NCBI GenBank assembly: GCA_964344685.1
Contig: CAYFOK010000008.1
Coordinates: 62,001 to 126,000, forward strand
Source of the DNA: Scalindua sp964344685
Lineage (GTDB): Bacteria; Planctomycetota; Brocadiia; Brocadiales; Scalinduaceae
Direction: 5' to 3'
DNA length: 64,000 nucleotides
Shown here one piece after another: positions 7,749 through 16,748 of the stretch. The position numbers were made by a program, and so were the translations under genes. The stretch's first letter is position 1; every line of letters starts with the position of its first letter. The notes beneath the pieces are model-generated. The model was not told the origin of the DNA. It was given only the letters and a program-made list of their open reading frames with translations, and did not search any database.

Positions 7749-9410
7749 TTACTCGGAAGACTCTCTCATCTCTTTAAATGTATTGATTAATCCGTTTGTA
7801 GAAGAGTCGTGGGAATCAATCTGACTGTCATCACTTAACTCTGGCAGTATCATTTTCGCCAGCTGTTTGCCAAGCTCGACACCCCACTGGTCAAAACTGA
7901 ATATATTCCATATCACTCCCTGGACAAATATCTTGTGCTCATACATTGCTATTAAACTGCCTAAATTGCTCGGGGTTAATTTTCTGAACAGGATTGAATT
8001 CGTCGGTCTGTTGCCCTCAAAAACTTTATGAGGACAGAGTTTCCGGATTTCGTCATCACTTTTACCACCCTTTTTCAACTCTTCGATAACCTCATCTTTT
8101 GTCTTTCCGTTAAGAAGGGCCTCCGTCTGTGCGAAAAAGTTTGATAATAAAATGTTATGATGTTCACCGATCCGGTTATGGCTGATTGCGGGAGCAAGGA
8201 AGTCTGCCGGAATTATCTTTGTTCCCTGATGGATTAGTTGATAAAAGGCGTGCTGGCCATTTGTTCCGGGTTCTCCCCAGATAACGGGCCCTGTCTGATA
8301 ATTAACTTTGTTCCCGTTTCTATCTACAGATTTTCCGTTACTCTCCATGTTGCCCTGCTGAAAATATGCAGGGAACCTGTGCATATACTGGTCGTAGGGC
8401 AGGATTACTTCTGTCTGTGCACCGAAGAAATTGTTGTACCAGATCCCTATTAAGGCCAGGATAACAGGAATATTTCTTTCAAATGGAGTTTCTCTAAAAT
8501 GGCTGTCCATTTCAAAGGCGCCCTGCAGCAACTCAGCATAGTTTTCAAATCCGATGTAGCATGCGATGGAGAGACCGATTGCCGACCAGAGTGAATATCT
8601 ACCGCCAACCCAGTCCCAGAAAACAAACATGTTATCTTTGTCAATACCGAACTCTTCCACCTTTTCTATATTTGTTGATAATGCCACAAAATGTTTTGCA
8701 ACGTATTCATGATCTTTTGCACATTTCAGGAACCATTCTCTTGCAGAAAATGCATTTGTCATTGTCTCCTGAGTTGTAAAGGTTTTGGAGGCAATTAAAA
8801 ACAGAGTGGTTTCAGGATCAAGACCTTTCAAAGTTTCAATGATATGAGTCCCGTCAACATTTGAAACAAAATGGACTTCCAGGCCTTCCTTTGCATAAGG
8901 CCGCAGACTTTCCGTTACCATTACCGGTCCCAGATCAGAACCCCCGATTCCAATGTTTACAATATCTGTAATTTTCTTATCGGTAAACCCCTTCCACTCT
9001 CCCGAAATGATTTTTTCCGAAAAATCTTTCATTTTACTTAATACAGCTTTTACCTCCGGCATTACATTTTTATCATTAATGTAAACAGGGGTGTTTATTC
9101 TATTCCTTAACGCGGTATGCAAAACGGCTCTATTCTCAGTCTCATTTATCCTCTCTCCATTGAATATCTTATCAAGCGCATCTCTCAAACCAACATCATC
9201 AGTCAATTTAAGTAACAGCTTCAGAGTTTCCTCTGTTATTATGTTCTTTGAATAATCGACAAGAATTCCATTAAATCGTATGGAATATTTTTTAAATCTT
9301 TCAGGATCGTCAGCAAACAAATTTTTCATGTGAACACTCTTCATCTCTTTAAAATGATCTGCAAGATCCTTCCAGCTTTGAGTATCCGTAGGATTAATTT
9401 TTTTTAACAT
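7749..9410 (-). CDS. pgi: Glucose-6-phosphate isomerase
   Basis: The enzyme interconverts glucose-6-phosphate and fructose-6-phosphate. At 553 residues it is the long (E. coli/eukaryote-like) form. Visible signatures are IGIGGSDLGPVMVTESLRP, the SNVDGTH and ASKTFTTQETMTNA phosphate-binding region, and GVIWNIFSFDQWGVELGK. The catalytic Glu and His lie in GTNGQHAFYQLIHQGT. An AGGGAA precedes the ATG. It is 32 nt downstream of the UDP-sugar pyrophosphorylase on the same strand, so the two form a sugar-nucleotide supply operon. Confidence 0.97.
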   Translation of the reverse strand: MLKKINPTDTQSWKDLADHFKEMKSVHMKNLFADDPERFKKYSIRFNGILVDYSKNIITEETLKLLLKLTDDVGLRDALDKIFNGERINETENRAVLHTALRNRINTPVYINDKNVMPEVKAVLSKMKDFSEKIISGEWKGFTDKKITDIVNIGIGGSDLGPVMVTESLRPYAKEGLEVHFVSNVDGTHIIETLKGLDPETTLFLIASKTFTTQETMTNAFSAREWFLKCAKDHEYVAKHFVALSTNIEKVEEFGIDKDNMFVFWDWVGGRYSLWSAIGLSIACYIGFENYAELLQGAFEMDSHFRETPFERNIPVILALIGIWYNNFFGAQTEVILPYDQYMHRFPAYFQQGNMESNGKSVDRNGNKVNYQTGPVIWGEPGTNGQHAFYQLIHQGTKIIPADFLAPAISHNRIGEHHNILLSNFFAQTEALLNGKTKDEVIEELKKGGKSDDEIRKLCPHKVFEGNRPTNSILFRKLTPSNLGSLIAMYEHKIFVQGVIWNIFSFDQWGVELGKQLAKMILPELSDDSQIDSHDSSTNGLINTFKEMRESSE

Positions 9411-9442
9411 GTAGGTTTCCCTTTATTATTGTGTTTGTAAAC

Positions 9443-10897
9443 TCATTGTAAATTCAATTCACCATTGAAAACGATTTTCGTATCAATCTTTTCCTTCAGC
9501 TCTTCAGAATCCAGGGCATATAGCGGGCTGACCTCAATAGTGCCTTCTGCGTTTCCGGATTCATCCGTTGGAACTTCAATACCTGCCTCTTCCAGCCATC
9601 TTCCGAAGAGATTTGTCATGTGTTGCCTTGCTGTTTCCGGTGAACTATCTCCTTCAGCATTCTTAACAGGCGAAAACTCATCTTCTCGCACTACTTCCAT
9701 AATTATTGACTTTCCTGCATGCTTGAGTGCATCAAAGATGAACATCTCAAATTTGACCGCGTTGTTTTCGGCCGGTTTCATTGCACAGCCTTCTTCATCA
9801 ATGCAGGGTACCTTTTTCACTGCCTTATGGTAAGGTAACGCAAAATGGCCTTCATTAATTTTTTCAACGAAATCTACATCAAGTAGATAAATGGCAGGGC
9901 TTCCCATACCAAACTTGAGAGTTCCGTCCGGATTAAGAGCATGCTTTTCCTTATCACTCAGCTCACTGTACTCTATTGTATCCAGATATCCGTCTCTTAT
10001 GCCGACAATACCTACCTTTTCTTCAGGATCAGTCTTTTGTACCACCTTTGGAGACATCTTAGCTCCTGCGCTAATATGATATCCTAAATAAACAGGGTCG
10101 GCAATCTTTATCAATACGTTGTCAACCTGATGGTAAAAAATGTGTTTTATGTTGTGATTATTCATGTTGGACAGGATACCTTTCTCCTGCAGGGCAAGCA
10201 AAGTTCCTCCATGGCCATTTGGGCTGGTTACGATATTGCTTTTTGACTCCATTAATAATCTACCGTTAAGATCTATCACGGGAAGAACACCCTGTGTGAA
10301 GAAAGAAACATTGTCAGAATCTAAACTGAAATAACGGTTTTCCTCAAAGAAACTGCGTGTCATCTCATCATTATTTTCACTAGTCATGATATACCACGGG
10401 GTGACAGTGTCATATTTATTCATAACAGCCTGTATTTTTTCTGCATGTAATTGGAAAATACTTTTGCCCATAATAGGGCTGATAGGAAGAGTACCTTTTG
10501 GCCTGTCAGCTCCCAGCCGGGTTCCCAGCCCTCCGGCAACTGTGACTATAGCGACCCTGCCTGTCTTTAAAGCTTGTTCGCCAATCTCTTTTGCCTCAGC
10601 TGCGCGTGCTTTTTGTGAATCGTTATTTGGAATTGGGATAATTTCCGGTGGTTCCAGGGCCGTTGTCTTTGTGTTTGGAGGTGTACTTACTTCTATATGC
10701 TTTTCAATAAGCTCCTGGAGTAGTGTAAAATCTATGGTTCTTAACTGGTTTAAAAGATTTTCCTGTTCAATTGCCGAAAGATCGTTCCACCATCTGAAGA
10801 CATGCTCCTGCTTATAGGAGAAAACCTTCTCAACAAGCCGTTTGTCAGGCTCATTTTCAGTATTGATATCTGTAAGTTTAAGATGGTTTTCCTCCAT
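9443..10897 (-). CDS. UDPGP-family UDP-sugar pyrophosphorylase, UAP1-like
   Basis: The family couples UTP with a sugar 1-phosphate (GlcNAc-1-P, GalNAc-1-P or hexose-1-P). The nucleotide loop reads VAGGLGTRLGADRPKGTLP. Further family blocks are WYIMTSENNDEMTRSFFEEN, MESKSNIVTSPNGHGGTLLA and HQVDNVLIKIADPVYLGY. These and the N-terminal helical segment (QENLLNQLRTIDF) are closest in style to eukaryotic UDP-N-acetylhexosamine pyrophosphorylase rather than bacterial GlmU or GalU. Exact substrate is uncertain. ATG 10897 is preferred over TTG 10903; neither has a binding site, and a promoter ends only 8 nt upstream of the ATG. Confidence 0.88.
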   Translation of the reverse strand: MEENHLKLTDINTENEPDKRLVEKVFSYKQEHVFRWWNDLSAIEQENLLNQLRTIDFTLLQELIEKHIEVSTPPNTKTTALEPPEIIPIPNNDSQKARAAEAKEIGEQALKTGRVAIVTVAGGLGTRLGADRPKGTLPISPIMGKSIFQLHAEKIQAVMNKYDTVTPWYIMTSENNDEMTRSFFEENRYFSLDSDNVSFFTQGVLPVIDLNGRLLMESKSNIVTSPNGHGGTLLALQEKGILSNMNNHNIKHIFYHQVDNVLIKIADPVYLGYHISAGAKMSPKVVQKTDPEEKVGIVGIRDGYLDTIEYSELSDKEKHALNPDGTLKFGMGSPAIYLLDVDFVEKINEGHFALPYHKAVKKVPCIDEEGCAMKPAENNAVKFEMFIFDALKHAGKSIIMEVVREDEFSPVKNAEGDSSPETARQHMTNLFGRWLEEAGIEVPTDESGNAEGTIEVSPLYALDSEELKEKIDTKIVFNGELNLQ

Positions 10898-10905
10898 AAG
10901 CAAAA

Positions 10906-10934
10906 ATTCTACAGTACGTCTTTAAGTAGTTCAA
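10906..10934 (-). promoter_or_regulatory. Promoter of the UDPGP-pgi operon, implying a near-leaderless mRNA
   Basis: On the minus strand TTGAAC (10934-10929) and TAGAAT (10911-10906) are 17 nt apart. The -10 box ends 9 nt before the ATG at 10897, so transcription would begin at or within a few bases of the start codon. This agrees with the absence of a ribosome binding site. Confidence 0.5.
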
Positions 10935-11073
10935 GGCAAAAGATAGCCATTCAATAGCATGTAACGTTAAATTTAGTATTGGAATTTGCTTGACCGTAGG
11001 TGGTAAATAACTAAAATTCCATATATCTTTTTAAATATGTAAGACCTTGTCATTTCATATACTTACTAACGTA

Positions 11074-11445
11074 ATGTCCGAACTGCCGGGACCATTAAAA
11101 ATTTTTGAGTTTTCAAGAAAGGAATCACTTGCAACACTCTTCCTCATTTCTACACTCTTAATCGGTATAGGGATCAAATACTCAATAGATCAACACTGGT
11201 GGCTTCCAAAGACTGAAGTTGTAGACAGTGGTGATCCTGAATCCATTAAGTTAAAGATTGACTTGAACAGGGCGGAATGGTACGAACTTATAATCCTGCC
11301 CGGAATTGGCGAGAAAAAGGCCAGGGCAATAGTGGAATGTCGAAAAGAAACCGGTACCTTTAAAAATATAGAACAGTTGCGCGGTGTTCATGGAATAGGG
11401 CCGGAGACGGTAAAAAGAATTAAGGATCTCGTTTTTATTGAATAA
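11074..11445 (+). CDS. ComEA-like helix-hairpin-helix membrane protein
   Basis: The protein has one membrane helix (about residues 20-40) and a C-terminal pair of HhH motifs, LILPGIGEKKARAIVECR and LRGVHGIGPETVKRIKDL, after IDLNRAEWYEL. This is the ComEA/ComE operon protein 1 arrangement, which binds double-stranded DNA outside the membrane during uptake. No other competence gene is nearby, so the role is uncertain. ATG 11074 gives 123 residues; a TTG at 11047 would add nine residues. Neither start has a binding site. Confidence 0.85.
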   Translation: MSELPGPLKIFEFSRKESLATLFLISTLLIGIGIKYSIDQHWWLPKTEVVDSGDPESIKLKIDLNRAEWYELIILPGIGEKKARAIVECRKETGTFKNIEQLRGVHGIGPETVKRIKDLVFIE

Positions 11446-11508
11446 GTTAAAAACTCATATTAGCGGTGAGCTTTTATTAAAAACTGAGCATTAAGAAGGA
11501 GCTAATTA

Positions 11509-12720
11509 ATGGAAAAGCAGAAAATCTTTGAAAATGTGTGGATAAGGGCATTGGCAATATTTTTTGCGCTGGCACTCTTTTTCACATTTTGTTATTTCCT
11601 GAAAGGCATCCTGATATCATTCTTCCTTGCCTTTACTGTCGCGTATATCTTTGATCCCGCAGTTGATTTTATCTCAGAGAGAAAGGTGATATTTGAAAAA
11701 ACACGTATACCGCGTGGCCTGGCGGTTGCCATATTGTTAACCTTTGTCTTTCTGGTTATGGGAGGGATATTAACATATACGGTTCCTAAAACGGTTAGCG
11801 GTATTCAGCGTGTTGGAACCGCATTAAAAGAGCAATATCCAAAATATCAGAAAAAAGTAGTAAAGATAATAGATGAATATGGTGAAACTGAAGTTGGAGT
11901 TTTCCTTAAATCAAAATTGCAAATCCAGACAACTAATGAAAAGGAAATAAAAGAGGGAAAATCAAAAGTACCAGAAGAAAAGGAGGTACCAACTAAAGAG
12001 TCGGTTGACACAAAGTATGGTATTTCCGAGCCTGTACTTAAGATGAAAAAGTATGTGCCGGAAGCTATGAACTTTGTACTGGGAATTATAAAAAATGTAT
12101 TTTACAGTACATTTGGCTTCTTTGGAATAGTTATGAACGTTGTGGTATTTGGGGTTGTTATGGTATATCTCCTGAAGGATTTTGATATAGCTATGTCAAA
12201 GGGTAAGGAGTTGCTGCCGGTGTCAAAGAAAGATAAGATTACCGGTCTTATAGGTAAGATAGATGAAAATCTTAAGGCCTTTTTCAGGGGGCAGATGGCA
12301 GTTTGTGCTATCCTTTCTATCATTTACGGCATAGGGCTTACTATCATAGGGATTCCTATGTCTTTTCTGCTGGCCTTAGTGGGCGGATTTGGCAATATTA
12401 TACCTTATGTTGGAATCGGGCTTGGGCTTATACCTGCCATCATCCTGGCCTTTATTCAGTTTCAGGATATTACTCACATACTGCTTGTCGGACTGGTTTT
12501 TGGTATTGGGCAATTTCTGGAAGGTACGGTAATGACCCCAAAAATTGTAGGTGACAAGCTGGGATTGCATCCGGTTGCCATTATACTGGCAATCTTGATT
12601 TGTGGTCAAATGTTAGGGTTCCTGGGGCTTTTACTTGCCGTACCTATCGCGTCGATAGTGAAAGTATTAATCGACGAAGGGATTCTTAAATATAAAGATA
12701 CAAAGCTTTATAACGGATAA
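11509..12720 (+). CDS. AI-2E family (PerM/YdiK-type) membrane permease
   Basis: This 403-residue protein has about seven to eight membrane helices: pairs near residues 12-45 and 68-90, one near 185-225, and a cluster in 260-395. The C-terminal family block runs from FFRGQMAVCAILSIIYGIG through IPYVGIGLGLIPAIILA to TPKIVGDKLGLHPVAIILA. Members export AI-2, act as sodium/proton antiporters or are uncharacterised; substrate cannot be called. A hydrophilic insert at about 135-175 (rich in Lys and Glu) is longer than usual. AAGGAG lies 7 nt before the ATG, making this start firm. Confidence 0.9.
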   Translation: MEKQKIFENVWIRALAIFFALALFFTFCYFLKGILISFFLAFTVAYIFDPAVDFISERKVIFEKTRIPRGLAVAILLTFVFLVMGGILTYTVPKTVSGIQRVGTALKEQYPKYQKKVVKIIDEYGETEVGVFLKSKLQIQTTNEKEIKEGKSKVPEEKEVPTKESVDTKYGISEPVLKMKKYVPEAMNFVLGIIKNVFYSTFGFFGIVMNVVVFGVVMVYLLKDFDIAMSKGKELLPVSKKDKITGLIGKIDENLKAFFRGQMAVCAILSIIYGIGLTIIGIPMSFLLALVGGFGNIIPYVGIGLGLIPAIILAFIQFQDITHILLVGLVFGIGQFLEGTVMTPKIVGDKLGLHPVAIILAILICGQMLGFLGLLLAVPIASIVKVLIDEGILKYKDTKLYNG

Positions 12721-12768
12721 ATTAGTGAACGTCTTCCCGGTACATTTTCTGGCAGGAAGCAGACTAAT
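12721..12768 (+). terminator. Bipartite hairpin after the permease gene
   Basis: ATTAGT (12721-12726) pairs with ACTAAT (12763-12768), and inside it CTTCC (12733-12737) pairs with GGAAG (12755-12759). The structure starts at the base after the stop codon and is followed by TTTGAT rather than a long T-tract, so it is at best a weak terminator or an mRNA 3'-end stabiliser. Confidence 0.4.
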
Positions 12769-12864
12769 TTGATATATCTGGAATTTTACACCTTATTGAA
12801 ATTAAGTAATTCCTGAATCCTTCAATCTTCAATTGCGTAGCAAAGCGGAGCTAATATATATAAG

Positions 12865-14856
12865 ATGTCTAACTTCAAATTATCAGCAGAATATGAACCA
12901 CAGGGTGACCAGCCCGAGGCGATAAAAGAATTAACAAGAGCCTTTAAGTCAGGTGAAAAATTTCAGACTCTCATGGGGGTAACAGGTTCAGGGAAGACCT
13001 TTACCATGGCAAATGTTATAAAAAATCTGGATAAGCCGACCCTCGTGATGTCTCACAACAAAACTCTCGCCGCACAGCTTTACAGTGAATTCAAGGAGTT
13101 CTTTCCGGAAAATGCGGTGGGGTATTTTGTAAGTTATTATGATTATTATCAGCCGGAGGCCTATATTCCGCAGAGGGATATTTATATTGAAAAAGAGGCG
13201 ACAATAAACCAGGAGATAGACCGCCTTCGCCTCGCGGCAACAAGTGCCCTTATGTCACGTAAGGACGTAATATTAGTGTCGAGTGTTTCATGTATATACG
13301 GTCTGGGTTCACCGGAAGAGTATCAAGAGATGTACGTCCAGTTAACAAAAGGGCAGGAGATAGATAGAGATACATTGCTCCTGAAACTTGTTAACATACT
13401 GTACGAAAGAAGTGATATTAAATTTGAAAGAGGTGTGTTTCGAGTTAGTGGTGATGTGATAGATGTATATCCCGCATATGAAAAATTTGCTTACCGTATA
13501 GAATTATTTGGTGATGAAGTAGACGGCCTTTCGATTATTGAACCGGTTTCAGGAGATAAATTAGATGAGATGGAGGAAATTTCCATCTATCCGGCTAAGC
13601 ATTTTGTAATGCCCGAAGGTAAGATTGAGGGTGTTATCGAATCCATTGAAAGGGAGCTGGATGCATGGTTGAAGGAACTGCGTTCTCAAAATAAAGATTT
13701 TGAAGCACAGCGTCTGGAGGCAAGGACACGTTATGATATGGAGATGTTGTCTGAAATAGGTTATTGCCATGGGATTGAAAACTATTCCCGTCATATCAGC
13801 GGTCGTGCACCGGGGGACCGTCCGTTTTCACTGCTTGATTATTTTCCCGATGAATTTTTCCTGATTGTTGATGAATCTCATGTAGCGATTCCTCAGATTC
13901 GCGGAATGTATGCGGGGGACAGGTCGCGGAAAGAGACACTGGTGAAATATGGTTTCAGGCTTCCTTCTGCCCTGGATAACAGGCCTTTACATTTTGATGA
14001 ATGGGAGTCGATAGTTGATCAGGTACTGCTGGTATCAGCAACTCCATCAGAATATGAGATAAATAAGTGCCATAGTAAGATCGTTGAGCAGATAATTCGT
14101 CCTACAGGACTTCTTGATCCAATAGTAAGGATACTGCCGGCAAAGACACAGGTTAAAGACCTCCTTCAGCAGATAAGGAAGAGAGCAGACAAAAAAGAGC
14201 GGGTGCTTGTAACAACATTGACCAAACGTCTTGCGGAAGATTTGAGTGAATATATAAAGGAAGAGGGTTTTAAAGGAATGTATCTGCATTCAGAATTTGA
14301 TGCTATTGAGCGGGTAGAGATACTTAAAAACCTCAGGCTTGGAAAGTTTGATGTAGTTGTAGGAGTAAACCTGTTGAGAGAAGGTCTTGATCTTCCTGAA
14401 GTTTCATTGGTAGCAATATTGGATGCTGATAAGGAAGGGTTCCTTCGTTCTGAGACATCTCTTATACAGACAATAGGCCGGACTGCAAGAAACGTTAATG
14501 CAGAGGTTATATTATATGCTGATGAAGTAACTCAGTCCATGCAGAAGGCAATGGATGAAACTGAGAGAAGGCGTACGATTCAGCTTGAACATAATAAACA
14601 GAACAACATTACGCCACAGACTATTCGTAAGGGAATTAGAAAAAGTATTGAAGACGAAAGTGCTTCAAAAAAGGTTGCCAGGCAGATGGTTAAAGAAGAT
14701 GAGGCGGAATACGTAACCCAGGAATATATAAGAGAGCTTGAAGAAGAGATGCTTCAAGCTGCCAGCGATCTCAACTTTGAAAAGGCAGCAGAGATACGTG
14801 ACAGGGTACTGAAATTGCAGTCGGAGATTGGGGCTGAAGCTGTTGACACAAATTGA
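12865..14856 (+). CDS. uvrB: Excinuclease ABC subunit UvrB
   Basis: UvrB is the damage-verifying helicase of nucleotide excision repair. At 663 residues it is full length. Walker A is MGVTGSGKTFT. The DNA-clamping beta-hairpin is seen in YYDYYQPEAYIPQRD, helicase motif II in LIVDESHVAIPQ and motif VI in QTIGRTARN. The C-terminal UVR domain for UvrC contact is in LNFEKAAEIRDRVLKLQ. nadC starts 23 nt after its stop, so the two are probably co-transcribed. Confidence 0.98.
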   Translation: MSNFKLSAEYEPQGDQPEAIKELTRAFKSGEKFQTLMGVTGSGKTFTMANVIKNLDKPTLVMSHNKTLAAQLYSEFKEFFPENAVGYFVSYYDYYQPEAYIPQRDIYIEKEATINQEIDRLRLAATSALMSRKDVILVSSVSCIYGLGSPEEYQEMYVQLTKGQEIDRDTLLLKLVNILYERSDIKFERGVFRVSGDVIDVYPAYEKFAYRIELFGDEVDGLSIIEPVSGDKLDEMEEISIYPAKHFVMPEGKIEGVIESIERELDAWLKELRSQNKDFEAQRLEARTRYDMEMLSEIGYCHGIENYSRHISGRAPGDRPFSLLDYFPDEFFLIVDESHVAIPQIRGMYAGDRSRKETLVKYGFRLPSALDNRPLHFDEWESIVDQVLLVSATPSEYEINKCHSKIVEQIIRPTGLLDPIVRILPAKTQVKDLLQQIRKRADKKERVLVTTLTKRLAEDLSEYIKEEGFKGMYLHSEFDAIERVEILKNLRLGKFDVVVGVNLLREGLDLPEVSLVAILDADKEGFLRSETSLIQTIGRTARNVNAEVILYADEVTQSMQKAMDETERRRTIQLEHNKQNNITPQTIRKGIRKSIEDESASKKVARQMVKEDEAEYVTQEYIRELEEEMLQAASDLNFEKAAEIRDRVLKLQSEIGAEAVDTN

Positions 14857-14879
14857 CACGAAGGCAGGAGTTAGCGGGC

Positions 14880-15779
14880 ATGCAGACAGAATTTGATCTA
14901 AAAGAAATAGAAGGTATTGTTCAACTGGCTATAAAGGAGGATATTGGTACTGGGGATATCACCTCCAAAATTTTCATTCCTGAAGGTTCTGAATCGGATG
15001 GGATATTAATGGCTAAAGAGGCAGGTATTATTGCGGGTTTGCCTGTTGTCGGTTATGTTCTTTCGCAAATAGATAAGGATTTGATTTTTACGGAGAATAT
15101 TGAAGATGGTTCAAGGGTTGAAAAAGGATCAGAAATTGCGAGTGTTAAAGGGTTAACGTTATCGTTGTTGTCGGCAGAAAGGCTGGTGCTTAATTTTCTG
15201 CAGCGGCTTTCCGGCATTGCAACGGCGACTAACAAATTTGTGGAAAGAGTAGACAGGTACAAAACTCAGATTCTGGATACGCGGAAGACAGCGCCCGGCT
15301 GGCGCTGCCTGGAAAAATATGCTGTAAAAATCGGTGGGGGTGTTAACCATAGAATGGGACTGTATGACCAGATTCTGATAAAAGACAATCATCTCAAGAT
15401 TATGGAATCTGAGAAAGAGAACGGTGATATAGGCAGCCTTGTAAAAAAGGCCCGGGAACAGGTATCAAATGGAGTTCTTATAGAAGTAGAGGTAGAAGAT
15501 CTATGCCAGATAAAGGAGATGGTGGATGCCGGTGTTGACATAATTCTGTTTGATAATATGGCTCCCTCAAAAATATGTGAAGCCATAGAAATAGTTAAGG
15601 AGCTTGAAAATAGCCGTGATGCAGGCAAAAGCAGTGAAATATTGACAGAGGCGTCAGGTAATATTACCATTGAAAATGTTGAAGAATATGCGAAGGCCGG
15701 AGTGGACAGGATATCGGTTGGTATGATAACACACTCTGCCAGAGCGTTAGATATATCTTTTGAAATAAGTTATAAATAA
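14880..15779 (+). CDS. nadC: Nicotinate-nucleotide pyrophosphorylase (quinolinate phosphoribosyltransferase)
   Basis: NadC converts quinolinate and PRPP to nicotinate mononucleotide in de novo NAD synthesis. Signatures are KEDIGTGDITS at the N-terminus, LNFLQRLSGIATATNKFV, ILDTRKTAPGWRCLEKYAV, the GGGVNHRMGLYDQILIKDNH block with catalytic Lys and His, and ILFDNMAPSKI. The C-terminus has SGNITIENVEEYAKAGVD. ATG at 14880 is chosen because AGGAG lies 9 nt upstream; an earlier TTG at 14853 overlaps the uvrB stop and has no site. Confidence 0.97.
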   Translation: MQTEFDLKEIEGIVQLAIKEDIGTGDITSKIFIPEGSESDGILMAKEAGIIAGLPVVGYVLSQIDKDLIFTENIEDGSRVEKGSEIASVKGLTLSLLSAERLVLNFLQRLSGIATATNKFVERVDRYKTQILDTRKTAPGWRCLEKYAVKIGGGVNHRMGLYDQILIKDNHLKIMESEKENGDIGSLVKKAREQVSNGVLIEVEVEDLCQIKEMVDAGVDIILFDNMAPSKICEAIEIVKELENSRDAGKSSEILTEASGNITIENVEEYAKAGVDRISVGMITHSARALDISFEISYK

Positions 15780-15833
15780 TGTTATATTAAAGAATTAGAA
15801 CACTTAGGCAAAAAAAGAGGATTTCTACATAAC

Positions 15834-16652
15834 ATGGATAATGAAATAAAAATTGTTTTTACGGATTTAGATGGTACTCTGCTGGACCATAGTACCTATT
15901 CCTACAGTGAGGCAGAAAAAGCGTTGAGATCACTCAGAGAGAAAGGTATTCATCTGATTTTGTGTTCCAGTAAATCCAGGGATGAAATAATGATCTATCG
16001 CGATAAACTGTCAAATAATGAGCCCTTTATATCAGAAAACGGAGGGGCAGTTTACATCCCTGAGAAATATGGTCTGAAGTGCGAGTTTGATAGAACTGAT
16101 AACGGTTTTTTTGTGATAGAGATTGGGGCGAAATATAAAATTCTTAAAGATACTTTTGAAGATATTAAAAGAAAAACCGGTATCAATGCAAAAAGTATTA
16201 CCGAATTTACGGTAGATGAAATTGTTGAAATGACCGGTTTAAGCAGAGAAGAGGCTTGTTTCTCACAGGACAAAGAATATTCACTTCCTTTCATTATTGA
16301 CGGCAGTGAAGAAGACGCTGAGAATATTAAAAATGAAATACAATTATCAGGGTTTAGTTATACTGAAGGTGCAAGGTTTGCATACCTTATGGGCGGTAAT
16401 GATAAGGGAAAGGCGGTCAATATCCTGGTAGATATTTTCAGGAAAAACTATCCGGAGGCAAAAATATTAACTGTTGGTCTGGGGGACAGTTTAAATGATC
16501 TTCCGATGCTGGAAGCAGTAGACAAGAAGTTTCTTGTGAAGAAGGAACTGGGTGATTATGAAGATCGCATAAAAGTTGATGACCTTGTTTATGCCGATGG
16601 TATAGGACCGGCTGGTTGGAATAAAGCGATATTAGGCTTGTTTGGTAAGTAA
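15834..16652 (+). CDS. Glucosyl/mannosyl-3-phosphoglycerate phosphatase (HAD-IIB)
   Basis: This 272-residue HAD phosphatase has motif I FTDLDGTLLD, the motif II region LILCSSKSRDE and motif IV GLGDSLNDLPMLEAVD, with the MpgP/YedP-type cap containing GGNDKGKAVNIL. It should remove phosphate from glucosyl-3-phosphoglycerate to give glucosylglycerate. The family also takes the mannosyl form. The adjacent downstream gene encodes the matching GT81-type synthase, which makes the glucosyl substrate more likely. The gene starts 54 nt after nadC, with AGAGGA upstream of the ATG. Confidence 0.9.
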   Translation: MDNEIKIVFTDLDGTLLDHSTYSYSEAEKALRSLREKGIHLILCSSKSRDEIMIYRDKLSNNEPFISENGGAVYIPEKYGLKCEFDRTDNGFFVIEIGAKYKILKDTFEDIKRKTGINAKSITEFTVDEIVEMTGLSREEACFSQDKEYSLPFIIDGSEEDAENIKNEIQLSGFSYTEGARFAYLMGGNDKGKAVNILVDIFRKNYPEAKILTVGLGDSLNDLPMLEAVDKKFLVKKELGDYEDRIKVDDLVYADGIGPAGWNKAILGLFGK

Positions 16653-16748
16653 TATAATCAGCCAGCTGTTACTTTGCGCACTCTGTAGCTTTTGGTACAT
16701 TGTCGCTAATTTATTTGTCAGGACTCGATAGAGTGGGAGGTTTGTATT

